From positions 1-60,007 of the forward strand of contig JAFQFP010000019.1 in NCBI GenBank assembly GCA_017398625.1: a DNA stretch of 60,007 bases. Direction: 5' to 3'. Below, one piece after another: positions 17,177 to 26,845 of this stretch. This stretch comes from Oscillospiraceae bacterium. Its GTDB lineage: Bacteria > Bacillota > Clostridia > Oscillospirales > Oscillospiraceae. Under the pieces are notes generated by a model. That model saw only the letters and a list, made by a program, of their open reading frames with translations. It had not been told where the DNA came from and made no database searches. The first letter of the stretch is position 1; each line of letters starts with the position of its first letter. A program made the translations under genes and the position numbers.

Positions 17177-18508
17177 TTACGAAATAAATTCCAGCGTGAC
17201 GGTGTTGCCGTCAACGGTAATTACAACGCTCTCGGGCTTGTCGCCGGTGGCTTCGCAGGTGATCTGAGGCTGGGCGACCACGGAGGCATCACCCATGCCG
17301 CAAACCAGACCGATGCTGTAATCGTCCACGCCGAAATAGCAGCCGGAATCGATCAGCAGCCGGGATCGCAGCACCTGCACCCCTGTCAGCTTGGCGCCGT
17401 TGGAGACGGTGCCTGCCAGCAGACCGAAGTTGGTACCCACCATGCGGGTGCCGGCTTTGATGGTAAAGGTAACATTTTCAAAGGTCACATCGGAAACAGA
17501 CGCGTTTTCCGTGAGATTTCCGAACAGACCTGCGTTGATCTTGGAATTGTTGGTCTGGGCAAGGGAGATATTCTTAAAAATGTGACCGTTGCCCTGAATG
17601 GTACCGCTGTAATTGCCGTACATAAAGGAGCTGGGCCAGATCTTATCCGTAAAGTCCAGATCCGCGTGGATCACATAGCTGCCGGCTACGCTGGCATTCT
17701 TCAGGAACTGCTCCACATTGTAGATGTGGTACCACTCCCCTTCCGTATAATCCACATATACCGCCAGCTCTGCGTTCTGCGCAGTGCCGGTGGCTTCGTC
17801 CACGGCGCCGGGGTGGTTCAGCATACCGGTGTTCACCGGCTGCTTGCCCTCGGCATCGTAATAGGCGGCGTTAAAGGTATGCCCGGAGCGCTCCGGGAAT
17901 TTATACATTTCGATGGCACCTGTCTGCGTATCCCATTGGGGAACAGGGATCTGCTCCACCTCCAGAGGGTTGAACGCATAGCTGCTCAGTGCCTCACCGG
18001 AGCCAAGCTCGTAAAAATCCACCCGGAACAGAGGCACCCATGCGGCATACAGCGTCAGCACCGGAGTTTCGGCGCTGTAGCTTCCCTTGGGATCCAAGGA
18101 AAGCAGGTCATTTTCAAAGTCCCACTTGCCGCTGTAGGAATAAACAGGCTTGCCGTTTGCATCCACGGCACCGGTATCGGTACGCTGTGCATACCAGCCT
18201 GCCAGAAAATAGCCGTTATTGGCAGGCATAAAGGCATCGTTTCCCCGGTTTTTGTTATCGGGGGAAAGCAGGGCGATCTGTGCCATGCCGTCACTGCCGA
18301 GTGCCACCTCAGACAGGTTGTAGGAGTCCACAATGATGGCGGTATTGGTGGTAAAGGTGCCGCCGTTGGCATCGAATTTGACGCTGACATTGTAGTTGTC
18401 CCCATCGTTGACCTGATAAGGGGTGGGCTCATGAGCGCAGCCGGCGGCAAGGAGCGCCGTGCCCAGCAGCATAAGCGCCATCAGCAGCGCTTTCCATTTT
18501 TGATTCAT
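17177..18508 (-). CDS. Surface lipoprotein with InlB-like and GLUG-like repeats
   Basis: 443 residues. The signal peptide ends in the lipobox LAAGC (Cys 24). Residues about 40-165 hold two beta-rich units like Listeria/InlB B repeats (VKFDANGGTF ... GYFLAGWYA, then VDFYELGSGEAL). Residues about 250-400 form a beta-helix-like stretch resembling GLUG motifs (GNGHIFKNISL, AGLFGNL, FGLLAGTVSNGAKLTGV). Such domains are found in adhesins and substrate-binding surface proteins. It lies 21 nt upstream of oppA and 60 nt downstream of the large protease, on the same strand, so it may help hold or present substrate for the peptide transporter. That role is inference. Confidence 0.75.
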   Translation of the reverse strand: MNQKWKALLMALMLLGTALLAAGCAHEPTPYQVNDGDNYNVSVKFDANGGTFTTNTAIIVDSYNLSEVALGSDGMAQIALLSPDNKNRGNDAFMPANNGYFLAGWYAQRTDTGAVDANGKPVYSYSGKWDFENDLLSLDPKGSYSAETPVLTLYAAWVPLFRVDFYELGSGEALSSYAFNPLEVEQIPVPQWDTQTGAIEMYKFPERSGHTFNAAYYDAEGKQPVNTGMLNHPGAVDEATGTAQNAELAVYVDYTEGEWYHIYNVEQFLKNASVAGSYVIHADLDFTDKIWPSSFMYGNYSGTIQGNGHIFKNISLAQTNNSKINAGLFGNLTENASVSDVTFENVTFTIKAGTRMVGTNFGLLAGTVSNGAKLTGVQVLRSRLLIDSGCYFGVDDYSIGLVCGMGDASVVAQPQITCEATGDKPESVVITVDGNTVTLEFIS

Positions 18509-18539
18509 TCTATCCGCTTCCTTTTCTGCTTTCCGTGTG

Positions 18540-18566
18540 CCGGGCAGGTGGGCCTGCCCGGTTTTT
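18540..18566. terminator. Hairpin between the large protease and the lipoprotein-opp genes
   Basis: A 9-bp stem CCGGGCAGG with CCTGCCCGG around a four-base loop. On the minus strand, the direction of transcription, no T-run follows; the T-run is on the other strand. It is therefore at best a weak terminator or processing hairpin, and read-through into the lipoprotein and opp genes is likely. Confidence 0.5.
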
Positions 18567-18567
18567 C

Positions 18568-21500
18568 TTAGGCTTCGGTTTCTTCCGCAGGCTCTTCGGC
18601 GACTTCCTCAGAAATTTCCTCGGTGACTTCCTCGGCAGCTTCCTCGGCAGCTTCCTCGGCAGGTGCTTCTGCCTGAGCGCCCTTGCGCTTTTTGGAGACC
18701 GCCACACCAACCGCACCGCAGGAGGCGATCAGCGCAGCGCCAATGGCAACCGCCGCGCCAACACCGCCGTTGCCGCCCTCATCGCCGGGGGCAGCAGGAT
18801 CTTCCACAGGGGCTTCCTCGGTGGGTGTCAGGGCGATGATCCGCTGCTCGGCAGAGATCAGCTCCGCGTAGTTCTTCACCAGAGCCTGCTGCTCGGTGGT
18901 GGCGATGCTGCTGTAGGCTGCCCGGGCAGCCTCTACCAGAGCCTTGTGCTCGTAGGTAACACGCTCCGGCAGGGAGTCGATGGCGGCAATGGCAGCCAGC
19001 GTCACATCGTCGGCAGCGGAAGCGCCGTCGATGAACCGGTCAAAGTACTGACCGTAGATGTAGGAATCGTAATTCTTGCCGTTGACCGGTCGGACCATGG
19101 TCAGCTTGTTCTCCACATAGCCCACATAATCCACAAAGTTGGCGCCGTAGAACACATTGGAGTACATTCCATCGGTGGCGTTCCACATATAGTAGGGCAG
19201 CATGCCGGTACCCAGCACGGTGACATCATTGCCGTCGTAATCGGTGTAGTCGCCGTAATCGCCGGTGCCGGGGATATGCTCGAAGCACTCATAGTAGGCG
19301 GGATCGAACTCCTCCTCCAGTGTGGGGGCATCATAGCTGTTAAAGACCACGGTCTGCAGCTTGTCGCAGCCAAAGAATGCCTTATGGCCGATGGATTCCA
19401 CGGTATAGGGCAGGGTCACCATCTCCACACCGCTGCCGGCAAACGCCATGGCGGTGATTCGCACGGTGCCATCGGCGACCTTCACATCCTTGGTCTCCTC
19501 GCCGGCATAAACGGTCAGCTCCAAGCCCTTGGGAGTGGCGCAGTACAGAGAGCCGTCGATCACAAAGATGTTTTCGCTGGCTTGGAAGGTATACACGGTA
19601 TCGGTATAGTCAACGCCGTTGAAATTGGTAACATTTTCCGTCCGGAAGGGCTCCAGAACGCACATGGCAAAGGGATTGTCGCCGACGGAAGTCAGCGCAG
19701 TGCCCAGAACCACCCGGAAGGGAGTCAGCTCCTCCTTCATAAACGCCTGATCGCCCACGGTGACGGCAGCGGACAGGTCCGCCCCGGTCAGTCCGGCATA
19801 GGCAAAGCCGTAGCTGCCCACCTCGGTCACGGCGGAGAGGTTCTGCACATCGGTCAAGGCGGCGCAGTAGGCAAAGGCACCCTCGCCCAGCTTCATACCC
19901 GCAGGATTCAGCACGGCAGCGGTCAGCGCCTTGCTGTCTACGAAGGCATAGCCCTCCAATTCCTCAGCGGCAGACAGATCCACGGTCTGCAGGGCACTCT
20001 CCCGGAAGGCGTACTCGCCCACGGAGGTCACCTTATCCAGATTGATCTGCTGCAGGGCGGTGCATCTTGCAAAGGCGTACTGGGGGATCCGGGTGATGCT
20101 CTCACCCAGCACCACATTCGTCAGCTTTTCACACAGGGCAAAGGCATACTCTCCAATGCCGGTGGCAGAGGACAGGTCTACCTCGGTCAGTGCGCTGGCG
20201 TGGGTGGTGGTCATGTACTGACCCTCCGGGGAAACAGCGCTGACGGTCATGCTGTCGTCCAGACAGATGTAATACTCATCGCCGGAGAAGGCGTAGTTGC
20301 CGATGGACACCGCCTTGGACAGGTCGATGCTCTGCAGCATGGTGTTGTTGTAGAATGCCATCTCGCCGATCTGGGCGTTTTCACCCAGTGTTACGGTTTC
20401 CAGACAGGCGGCATTGGTAAATGCCCGCTTGCCGATCACCGCGTTTTTGCCGATGGTCAGATTTTTCAGAGCAGAGTAGAACTCATAGCGGAAGCGTCTG
20501 CCGCCGGCATCGTCAAAGCCGATGATCCGGAATGCCTCATCCTTGTTCATGCCGAAGGCATATTGGTCAAGGGTCACATCGTCACCGATGATGACCTCCT
20601 CCAGAGCGGCGCACTCGCTGAACACGCCCTCTGCCACATGCATGCCGCTGGGCACGGTGACGGACTTCAGGTTGGTGTAGGCAAAGGCATACTTGCCGAT
20701 GGGGGTCTGGGCGGTGAAGGCGGGAAGCTGAGTGATGGGCACCTCAAAGAAGGCATAGTCGCCAACGGAGGTCAGCTCACCAAGGGTCAGCTCCGCAAGC
20801 CGGTCGCAGGAGGAGAAGCCGTATTCCGCAACCACCGTCACATTGGGCAGCGCCGCGGAGGTCAGCTTCATATTGTGGGAGAAAGCGCCCTTACCCACGG
20901 CGGTGACGCTGTCGTTGGTGTAAGCGCCCTCCAGCACGGGAGCAACTGCCACCAAGGTCTTGCCGTCGGCGGAAAGGATATGGTCGGCGGTCTGTGCCTT
21001 ATAGGCGCTGCCGCCGGTGACGGTGAATTCAGATACCGCCGTGCTGCGGAAGGCATACTGGCCGATGGAATTCACATCGGGGCCGATGCTCACCTTTGCC
21101 AGATCACGGCACTCATAGAACATACCCTCAGGCAGCACCGCCGCGTTGACATAGAATTCGGTCAGCACTTCGCAATCGGTGAAGCAATAGGCTGCATACT
21201 TGACCTTTTCCGCACCGATGGTCACATCCTTCAGCGCCTTACAGCCTGCAAAGGCGTACTGGCCGATGGACAGCAGCGTATCGGAGGTGGTCAGCCCCTT
21301 CAGCTTCTGGTTGCCTGCGAAGGCATAGTCGGAAATGACACAGATGGAGGGCAGCTCCAGCGTTCCCTGCAGGTCGCAGTTCTCAAAGGCGTGCTGGTTG
21401 ATGATCTTCAGGTTGTTCTCACCGCTGAAGGTGATCTTTTCCAGAGCCGTACAGCCATAGAAGGCACCGTACTCAATGGATTCCAAGGTGGAAGGCAGGA

Positions 21501-24500
21501 TGACCTCCTCCAAGGCGGTCAGATTGGCGAAGGCGTACTGGTTGATCTTCTCCACGCCCTCGGGGATCACCACCTTGGTGACGGTGTTTTCACCGATGTA
21601 CCACTGCTTCATGGTCTCGGCATCATCATGCTCCAGCTCCTCCGGGGTCTTTTCCACATAGTCGAAGTTAGAGAAGGCAAAGCCGCCGATCTCGGTCAGA
21701 CTCAGATCCGCGGGGATGGAGACCAGACCGCCGTTGCCGTAGTAATGGGTCAGGATCGCGCCGGTGGTCACATAGGGATCCTTGACCTCCACGGAAACGG
21801 ATTCGGAGTAGTAGGTGCTTCTGCCGTCCATCATCACCTTCACGGTAACGGAGGCAAAGCCCTCGGCAACGGCTGTCACCTTGCCGCTTTCATCGATCTT
21901 TACGATATTCTCGTTGCTGGACTCAAACTCCACCTTGGTGTCGTTGGGGAAATAGGCATCCAGCGTATAGTTCAGAGTCACGGATTCGGAAGGATACATG
22001 GACAGGTCATAGCCGCCCTCAAAGAACCGGGTATTGCCGGTATCGCCCAGATCCTTTTCCTCATTGTCGATCATGTAATATGCTTTGTTGGTATAGTAGC
22101 CGTCCAGCCGGAAGATATCCGCAACGGGCTTATCATAGCGGTGGTAGCCCTCATCTCCCTCTGCCAGAACCGTGACCTTGAAGGTCATGCTCTTGTTGGT
22201 CTGGGGATCCCGGACCTTAACGACGGCGCTGCCGGAGGATGCCGCCACCACCTTATTGTTGACGATCCGTGCCACGCTGGGACGGGAGGAGGTATACTCC
22301 AGCAGCTCAGACCATGCGGTATCGGGCTGCACCAGCGGCTCCAGAGAATAGACCTCATTGGGGCTGAGGGTGATCCCCTCCTCCAGACCGTCAAAGTAGA
22401 AATCGGCATACTCCGCAGGCAGACCGATCTCATAGGTGGCATAGTTCAGAGCATAGTCATAGCAGGTGACCACGAAGGAATTGTCGTTCATGGCATTTTC
22501 CTTCAGCTCGAAGATGTGATCCGTCAGCTCGTAGGTCACATAGGTCACGCTGTCCTCTTGAGAATAGACCGGGGTGAGGAACTGGTCGAAGGTCTTCATC
22601 TCAGCGGTGGAATTGCCCTCGGAATCGGTGGCTGCCGCCACATAGCCCACCTGCGCGGACATGGCGTAGTGGTTGTCGTAAATGCCGATCTTGGCATAGA
22701 GGCGGTTTTTGTCCATGGTCTTGTCGTACTCATAGTAGTACTCCACGCCGGTGACGGTGGGTGCCTCAAAATCCACCGTCAGCGGGAATTCAAAGACATT
22801 CTTCTCATTGGTCTCCAGACCGCCGTCCTCATAGTCCAGCGTGCAGACCAGACGGACGGTGTACTTGGAGTTGTTCATCAGATTTTCTTCCGCAACATCA
22901 AACTCGATCTCCACCTGTGCCGGGAAGATAGAAGCGCCGCCGTCGCCGTAGGACTTGCGCACATCCGTATCCTGGCAGGTGAACACCACCTCACCGGTGG
23001 CATCGTCGGTGATGGTCACATCCACGGTAGCCGCGTTGCGCAGCAGACCTGCCCAGACGAACCGCAGGGTATGAATGGCACCCTCCCGGTTGGACAGGGA
23101 GATATAGTCCTTGTTGGCGGAGATCACGATATCCTTGGGATTCTGCAGGAAGTAGTAAGTACCCAGATAGCTGACATAGTCGCTTTCCACACCGCCGATG
23201 GGACGGGAGGCATAGGCATCTGCCTTGACCTTATCCTCCTCATCGATGGCATCGTCCAGCTCGTCGGCATGGGTGTCAAAGTATTCCAGATCCAGCAGCG
23301 GTGCCACGGTCCAGTCGCCGTAGAAGGCAAGGTAGGGAACGCCCATGTCCACCTCGGTGCCCTTTTCGGCAGTGAGGGTGATGTAGCCCTCCACATACAT
23401 ACCGTTTTCAAAGGAAGCGTCCAGATATGCCTTGTCCGCATCGCTGAGGGTCAGCACCACGGTGACATCCGCGGTCTTGCCGGCTTCCACCGTCAGCTTA
23501 GTGCCGCTGAGGCTGCCGCCCTGCACGCCCTTGACCTCCAGAGAAGCACCCTCCAGAATGTAGGCCTGCTCGGTAACGGTGGTCTCGCCTGCGTTGGTCT
23601 TGGTATCGGAAACGCCCTCGGTCATCACATAACCGCCGATGTTGTAAGTAAGGCTGTTTTCACCGAAATTGTTCACGGCGAACTTCATTTCGTATACGCC
23701 GGTCTTTTCCTTGTCGTCACCCAGCTCCAGCTTGGTGCGGTCCAGCACCGCGCCGTCGGCACCGTAGGTGGTGATGTAGGCGGGGGTGGTCAGACAGTTA
23801 TCCAGATTGGCAAGGCCTGCGCCCTGCTTTCTCACGGAGTAAGGCAGACCGTTCTTGTTCAGCACGATATCCGCGGTGGACATCATCAGACGGTTCACCA
23901 TATCGGACACCGCCACATTGTCACCGGCAATGGCAGGGAAATTCTCCACCACATACTGCCGCAGCAGCAGGATCATGCCCGCCAGATTGGGGCATGCCAT
24001 GGAGGTGCCGGACAGGCGGTCATAGCCGCCGCCGGTGATGGAGGAAAGGATGTTGCCGCCGTGGGCGGTGATATCCGGCTTCAGCTTCAGATCGGGGGTG
24101 GGACCCCAAGAGGAGAAGTCGGTCATGAAGGGACCGGAGGTCTGCTCCCGGCTGATGGTCAGCTTGCCGCTGCCCAGACCGGCAAGCATCTCGCCGTCGT
24201 CCTGTGTGATGGAGCACACCGCCAGAGCGGCATCGCCCACATTCATTTTGATATCGCCGGATACATTGTTATAAATAATGATACCTGCCGCGCCCTGTGC
24301 CTCGGCGATGATCGCCTTTTCCTCAAAGGTATTGGAGCCGCGGCGCACCAGCGCGATCTTGCCGGCGACATCCATGCCGGTATAGTCGGCGGAACGGCCT
24401 ACGCCGGGGATCAGCACGAACTCGATCTCCACGGAATTCTTGTCCCCCAGCAGGGTCTCACAGAAGTCCAGCTCCTTGCTGGCACCGTTGGTGGCCTCGT

Positions 24501-25818
24501 CGAAGTAAATGATGGTATCTTCATACAGCAGGTAGGGAGTCTCCGCACCCTCGATGGAGGCAACGGACAGAGCGCCGGCGTAGGTGCCGGGAGAGCCCAC
24601 CGTGCCGGTGTCGGGGTTGGAGGTCAGACCCAAGTTACCGTTCTTTTCGGAGCCGTAGGCGGAGGAATAGCTGTTGGAAGCCGCCACCACCAAGCTGATA
24701 CCGGATTGGCGGATCTTCTCATACACGCCGTTGACCGCTTCCTCCTCGGACTGGCTGCTGAAGCCGCAGGCAGTACCCAGAGACATATTGATCACATCCA
24801 CACCCAGAACCACGCAATCCTCCAGTGCGGACAGGATCCAAGCGGTACGGGCGGTATCCACCACATCGGAGAACACCTTCATGGCAATGACCTGCGCATT
24901 GGGGGCGACGCCGGTGATGGTATCGTCCTTGCCCACGATGATGCCGGAAACATGGGTGCCGTGGTTATTGTGGGTGGAGTAGGGATCGGGGTCGCTGTCG
25001 GCATAGTCAAAGCCGAAGGGGACCTTGGTGTTGATATACACATCGTCCACACCCAGACCGTCCACTAAGGTGCTGGCAGTGGTCTGCCCCAGCAGCGCCG
25101 CCACCTCATCATAGGTCAGGCCAAGGCGGTCGGAGGTGAAATTATCCAGAGAGAAGGCGCTGTGGTTGGAGTCCAGACCGGTATCCAGAACCGCCACCAC
25201 CATGCCGGTGCCGTCATAGCCGCAGCCCTCGCTGTTGAAAATGCCGGTGGAGTACACATTGACCTTGTTTTCCACAAGCTGTGTCTCCGCGATCCGGTAT
25301 TCCTCGCCGATGAAGGCGCTGCTACCCTCGCCCAAGGAGGCACAGGCTGCCTCATAGTCACCGCCGCGGATCAGGATCTCAAAGCCGCTGAGCACGGTGT
25401 TGTAATCCTTGCCGGCGGTGTAAGCAATGCCCTTTTCCTCCAGCGCAGCCAAATACGCCGCCTTCTGCCCATGGATGCGGGCGGTGATATCGGCGGCTTC
25501 CTTACTGAACAGAGCAAACTCCCGGAAGCTCACAGACTTGTCGGAGGCTTCGTAAGCAGTCATCAGATCCGGGACATCCACGGTGACGATCACCGAGATC
25601 TCCTGTTCCGAGGATACACCGTCGGGAAGCCGGTACATCACCGAGCTGTCCACAAACTGGGAGTAGTCCACCTCCACGCCCTGCAGGGGCTTGATGTAGG
25701 ATGCCTCATAGTCCGATGCCTGAGCATGGGGAGCAGCAACGGCGCCAAAAATCAGCGCTGCCGCCACCAATACCATTAAAACGGACCGCAAGCGCTTTGT
25801 CTGGTTCATTTTCTTCAT
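18568..25818 (-). CDS. Giant cell-envelope subtilisin with BspA-type leucine-rich repeats
   Basis: 2416 residues. In order: signal peptide (to about 35), propeptide-like region (about 60-180), S8 peptidase domain with Asp212 (VLDTGLDS), His286 (NNHGTHVSG) and Ser606 (LSGTSMACP), with a PA domain (about 490-560) inserted before the Ser. Then come Fn3-like and bacterial Ig-like domains (about 610-1350, including RPSVARIVNNKVVA and SSNENIVKIDESGKVTAV). About 800 residues of LRR_5/BspA repeats follow (about 1355-2160, units like IGEYAFALCEKLTNVVL). Last are a membrane helix (about 2345-2370), a KKRKG stop-transfer and an Ala/Glu-rich tail. There is no LPxTG. The triad is complete, so it should be an active surface protease. 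The start at 25818 has GAAAGG upstream; the frame is open to 25866, in the leader. Confidence 0.93.
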   Translation of the reverse strand: MKKMNQTKRLRSVLMVLVAAALIFGAVAAPHAQASDYEASYIKPLQGVEVDYSQFVDSSVMYRLPDGVSSEQEISVIVTVDVPDLMTAYEASDKSVSFREFALFSKEAADITARIHGQKAAYLAALEEKGIAYTAGKDYNTVLSGFEILIRGGDYEAACASLGEGSSAFIGEEYRIAETQLVENKVNVYSTGIFNSEGCGYDGTGMVVAVLDTGLDSNHSAFSLDNFTSDRLGLTYDEVAALLGQTTASTLVDGLGVDDVYINTKVPFGFDYADSDPDPYSTHNNHGTHVSGIIVGKDDTITGVAPNAQVIAMKVFSDVVDTARTAWILSALEDCVVLGVDVINMSLGTACGFSSQSEEEAVNGVYEKIRQSGISLVVAASNSYSSAYGSEKNGNLGLTSNPDTGTVGSPGTYAGALSVASIEGAETPYLLYEDTIIYFDEATNGASKELDFCETLLGDKNSVEIEFVLIPGVGRSADYTGMDVAGKIALVRRGSNTFEEKAIIAEAQGAAGIIIYNNVSGDIKMNVGDAALAVCSITQDDGEMLAGLGSGKLTISREQTSGPFMTDFSSWGPTPDLKLKPDITAHGGNILSSITGGGYDRLSGTSMACPNLAGMILLLRQYVVENFPAIAGDNVAVSDMVNRLMMSTADIVLNKNGLPYSVRKQGAGLANLDNCLTTPAYITTYGADGAVLDRTKLELGDDKEKTGVYEMKFAVNNFGENSLTYNIGGYVMTEGVSDTKTNAGETTVTEQAYILEGASLEVKGVQGGSLSGTKLTVEAGKTADVTVVLTLSDADKAYLDASFENGMYVEGYITLTAEKGTEVDMGVPYLAFYGDWTVAPLLDLEYFDTHADELDDAIDEEDKVKADAYASRPIGGVESDYVSYLGTYYFLQNPKDIVISANKDYISLSNREGAIHTLRFVWAGLLRNAATVDVTITDDATGEVVFTCQDTDVRKSYGDGGASIFPAQVEIEFDVAEENLMNNSKYTVRLVCTLDYEDGGLETNEKNVFEFPLTVDFEAPTVTGVEYYYEYDKTMDKNRLYAKIGIYDNHYAMSAQVGYVAAATDSEGNSTAEMKTFDQFLTPVYSQEDSVTYVTYELTDHIFELKENAMNDNSFVVTCYDYALNYATYEIGLPAEYADFYFDGLEEGITLSPNEVYSLEPLVQPDTAWSELLEYTSSRPSVARIVNNKVVAASSGSAVVKVRDPQTNKSMTFKVTVLAEGDEGYHRYDKPVADIFRLDGYYTNKAYYMIDNEEKDLGDTGNTRFFEGGYDLSMYPSESVTLNYTLDAYFPNDTKVEFESSNENIVKIDESGKVTAVAEGFASVTVKVMMDGRSTYYSESVSVEVKDPYVTTGAILTHYYGNGGLVSIPADLSLTEIGGFAFSNFDYVEKTPEELEHDDAETMKQWYIGENTVTKVVIPEGVEKINQYAFANLTALEEVILPSTLESIEYGAFYGCTALEKITFSGENNLKIINQHAFENCDLQGTLELPSICVISDYAFAGNQKLKGLTTSDTLLSIGQYAFAGCKALKDVTIGAEKVKYAAYCFTDCEVLTEFYVNAAVLPEGMFYECRDLAKVSIGPDVNSIGQYAFRSTAVSEFTVTGGSAYKAQTADHILSADGKTLVAVAPVLEGAYTNDSVTAVGKGAFSHNMKLTSAALPNVTVVAEYGFSSCDRLAELTLGELTSVGDYAFFEVPITQLPAFTAQTPIGKYAFAYTNLKSVTVPSGMHVAEGVFSECAALEEVIIGDDVTLDQYAFGMNKDEAFRIIGFDDAGGRRFRYEFYSALKNLTIGKNAVIGKRAFTNAACLETVTLGENAQIGEMAFYNNTMLQSIDLSKAVSIGNYAFSGDEYYICLDDSMTVSAVSPEGQYMTTTHASALTEVDLSSATGIGEYAFALCEKLTNVVLGESITRIPQYAFARCTALQQINLDKVTSVGEYAFRESALQTVDLSAAEELEGYAFVDSKALTAAVLNPAGMKLGEGAFAYCAALTDVQNLSAVTEVGSYGFAYAGLTGADLSAAVTVGDQAFMKEELTPFRVVLGTALTSVGDNPFAMCVLEPFRTENVTNFNGVDYTDTVYTFQASENIFVIDGSLYCATPKGLELTVYAGEETKDVKVADGTVRITAMAFAGSGVEMVTLPYTVESIGHKAFFGCDKLQTVVFNSYDAPTLEEEFDPAYYECFEHIPGTGDYGDYTDYDGNDVTVLGTGMLPYYMWNATDGMYSNVFYGANFVDYVGYVENKLTMVRPVNGKNYDSYIYGQYFDRFIDGASAADDVTLAAIAAIDSLPERVTYEHKALVEAARAAYSSIATTEQQALVKNYAELISAEQRIIALTPTEEAPVEDPAAPGDEGGNGGVGAAVAIGAALIASCGAVGVAVSKKRKGAQAEAPAEEAAEEAAEEVTEEISEEVAEEPAEETEA

Positions 25819-25880
25819 GAGATAATTCGCCTTTCTCTTGTCTTTTTCATTTCCGGAAAAGTGCATACATAGGTTATTCT

Positions 25881-25909
25881 ATAATACCGCATTTTTCCAG
25901 TAAATGCAA
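25881..25909 (-). promoter_or_regulatory. Sigma-A promoter of the large protease
   Basis: Minus strand TTGCAT (25904-25909), 17 nt, TATTAT (25881-25886), about 62 nt before the start at 25818. Between here and 26012 I see no other feature. Confidence 0.65.
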
Positions 25910-26012
25910 GGATTATTCCAAAAATCCATGGGATTCTTTCTGCGGTTTTCGGCAAATTGCCCGTTTATCCACCTGTAATGTGCATTTTCCTTCCTTTTAC
26001 TTCGGTACAAGA

Positions 26013-26041
26013 TTTACTTTTGTCCGCTGCCGTGTTATAAT
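26013..26041 (+). promoter_or_regulatory. Sigma-A promoter of the membrane protein / ferredoxin-thioredoxin pair
   Basis: TTTACT (26013-26018), 17 nt, TATAAT (26036-26041), 45 nt before the start at 26087. Confidence 0.7.
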
Positions 26042-26086
26042 GGATCAAACAAACGGGAATTTCCGACTCCACAGGAGGATTTCTTT

Positions 26087-26845
26087 ATGACCACCCAAAA
26101 ACGAAAGCAGCTTCACCGGATCTACCGCATCGCCGTCAGCATCGTTACGGTGATCGCCGGGATCTGTCTGATGTGCGCCTGTGTCGGCATTTACCGCAGC
26201 GGCGACAAGCCCTTCTCAAGGGAAGCGGTGGCGCAGGCCTTTGCACCTATCGCCCTGCCGGTGTATCTGTGTCTGGCGCTGGTGATCGGCGGCTTTATTC
26301 TGGATGCCGCTCTCCCCTGCCCCGAAAAGGAAAAAGCCCAGCGGCAGCCCCATATGGTGCTGCAGCGGCTGCGCCAAAAGACGGACATGACCCTCTGTAC
26401 CCCCGAGACCTGCAGGGCGGTGCTTTCCCAGTGCGAAAGCCGCCGGCGCTGCACCTTGATCTGCACCGCGGTCAACCTTATCGCCGCCGTGGTTTTTCTG
26501 ATCTACGCCCTAAACGGCAGCAATTTCCACCGCTCCGAGATCAACGCTTCCATGCTCCGGGCGATGTATCTGTTCGTGCCCTGTCTGGCGGTTTCCTTTG
26601 CCAGCGCCCTGCTGTGCGTGTACCACAACCGCAAAAGCATGGAGGCGGAGATCGCCGCTCTGCGGCAGGCTAAGGATTGCGCCGCTGAGCCCGTCCCCCA
26701 CCGGGAGCGAAAGCTCCATTGGCTCAAGGCGGCGCTGATCGCGGCGGCTGTGGTGCTCATCGCGGTGGGCTACGCCGGCGGCGGCTTCCGGGATGTGCTG
26801 ACCAAAGCGGTGAACATCTGCACCGAATGTATCGGATTGGGGTGA
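26087..26845 (+). CDS. Multi-span membrane protein ending in a CXXC tail (CD1871A-like)
   Basis: 252 residues with about five hydrophobic helices (near 16-36, 52-72, 122-143, 157-178, 212-232). The C-terminus, VLTKAVNICTECIGLG, resembles the tail of the small clostridial CD1871A-family CXXC proteins that also sit beside 4Fe-4S/thioredoxin genes; this link is from memory of the family and is moderate. Additional cysteines lie in the first membrane segment. AGGAGG is 8 nt upstream of the start. The stop overlaps the start of the next gene (TGATG), so the two are co-translated and probably work together in thiol or electron transfer across the membrane. Confidence 0.7.
   Translation: MTTQKRKQLHRIYRIAVSIVTVIAGICLMCACVGIYRSGDKPFSREAVAQAFAPIALPVYLCLALVIGGFILDAALPCPEKEKAQRQPHMVLQRLRQKTDMTLCTPETCRAVLSQCESRRRCTLICTAVNLIAAVVFLIYALNGSNFHRSEINASMLRAMYLFVPCLAVSFASALLCVYHNRKSMEAEIAALRQAKDCAAEPVPHRERKLHWLKAALIAAAVVLIAVGYAGGGFRDVLTKAVNICTECIGLG

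Noticed and set aside
18535-25068. Open frame of about 2177 codons on the plus strand
   Set aside because: It is antisense to the large protease gene, whose domains and triad are certain; the plus-strand translation has no recognisable domain and comes from codon bias of the G+C-rich gene.
25967-25978. TTATCCACC resembling a DnaA box
   Set aside because: A single site with one mismatch and no cluster or replication gene nearby.
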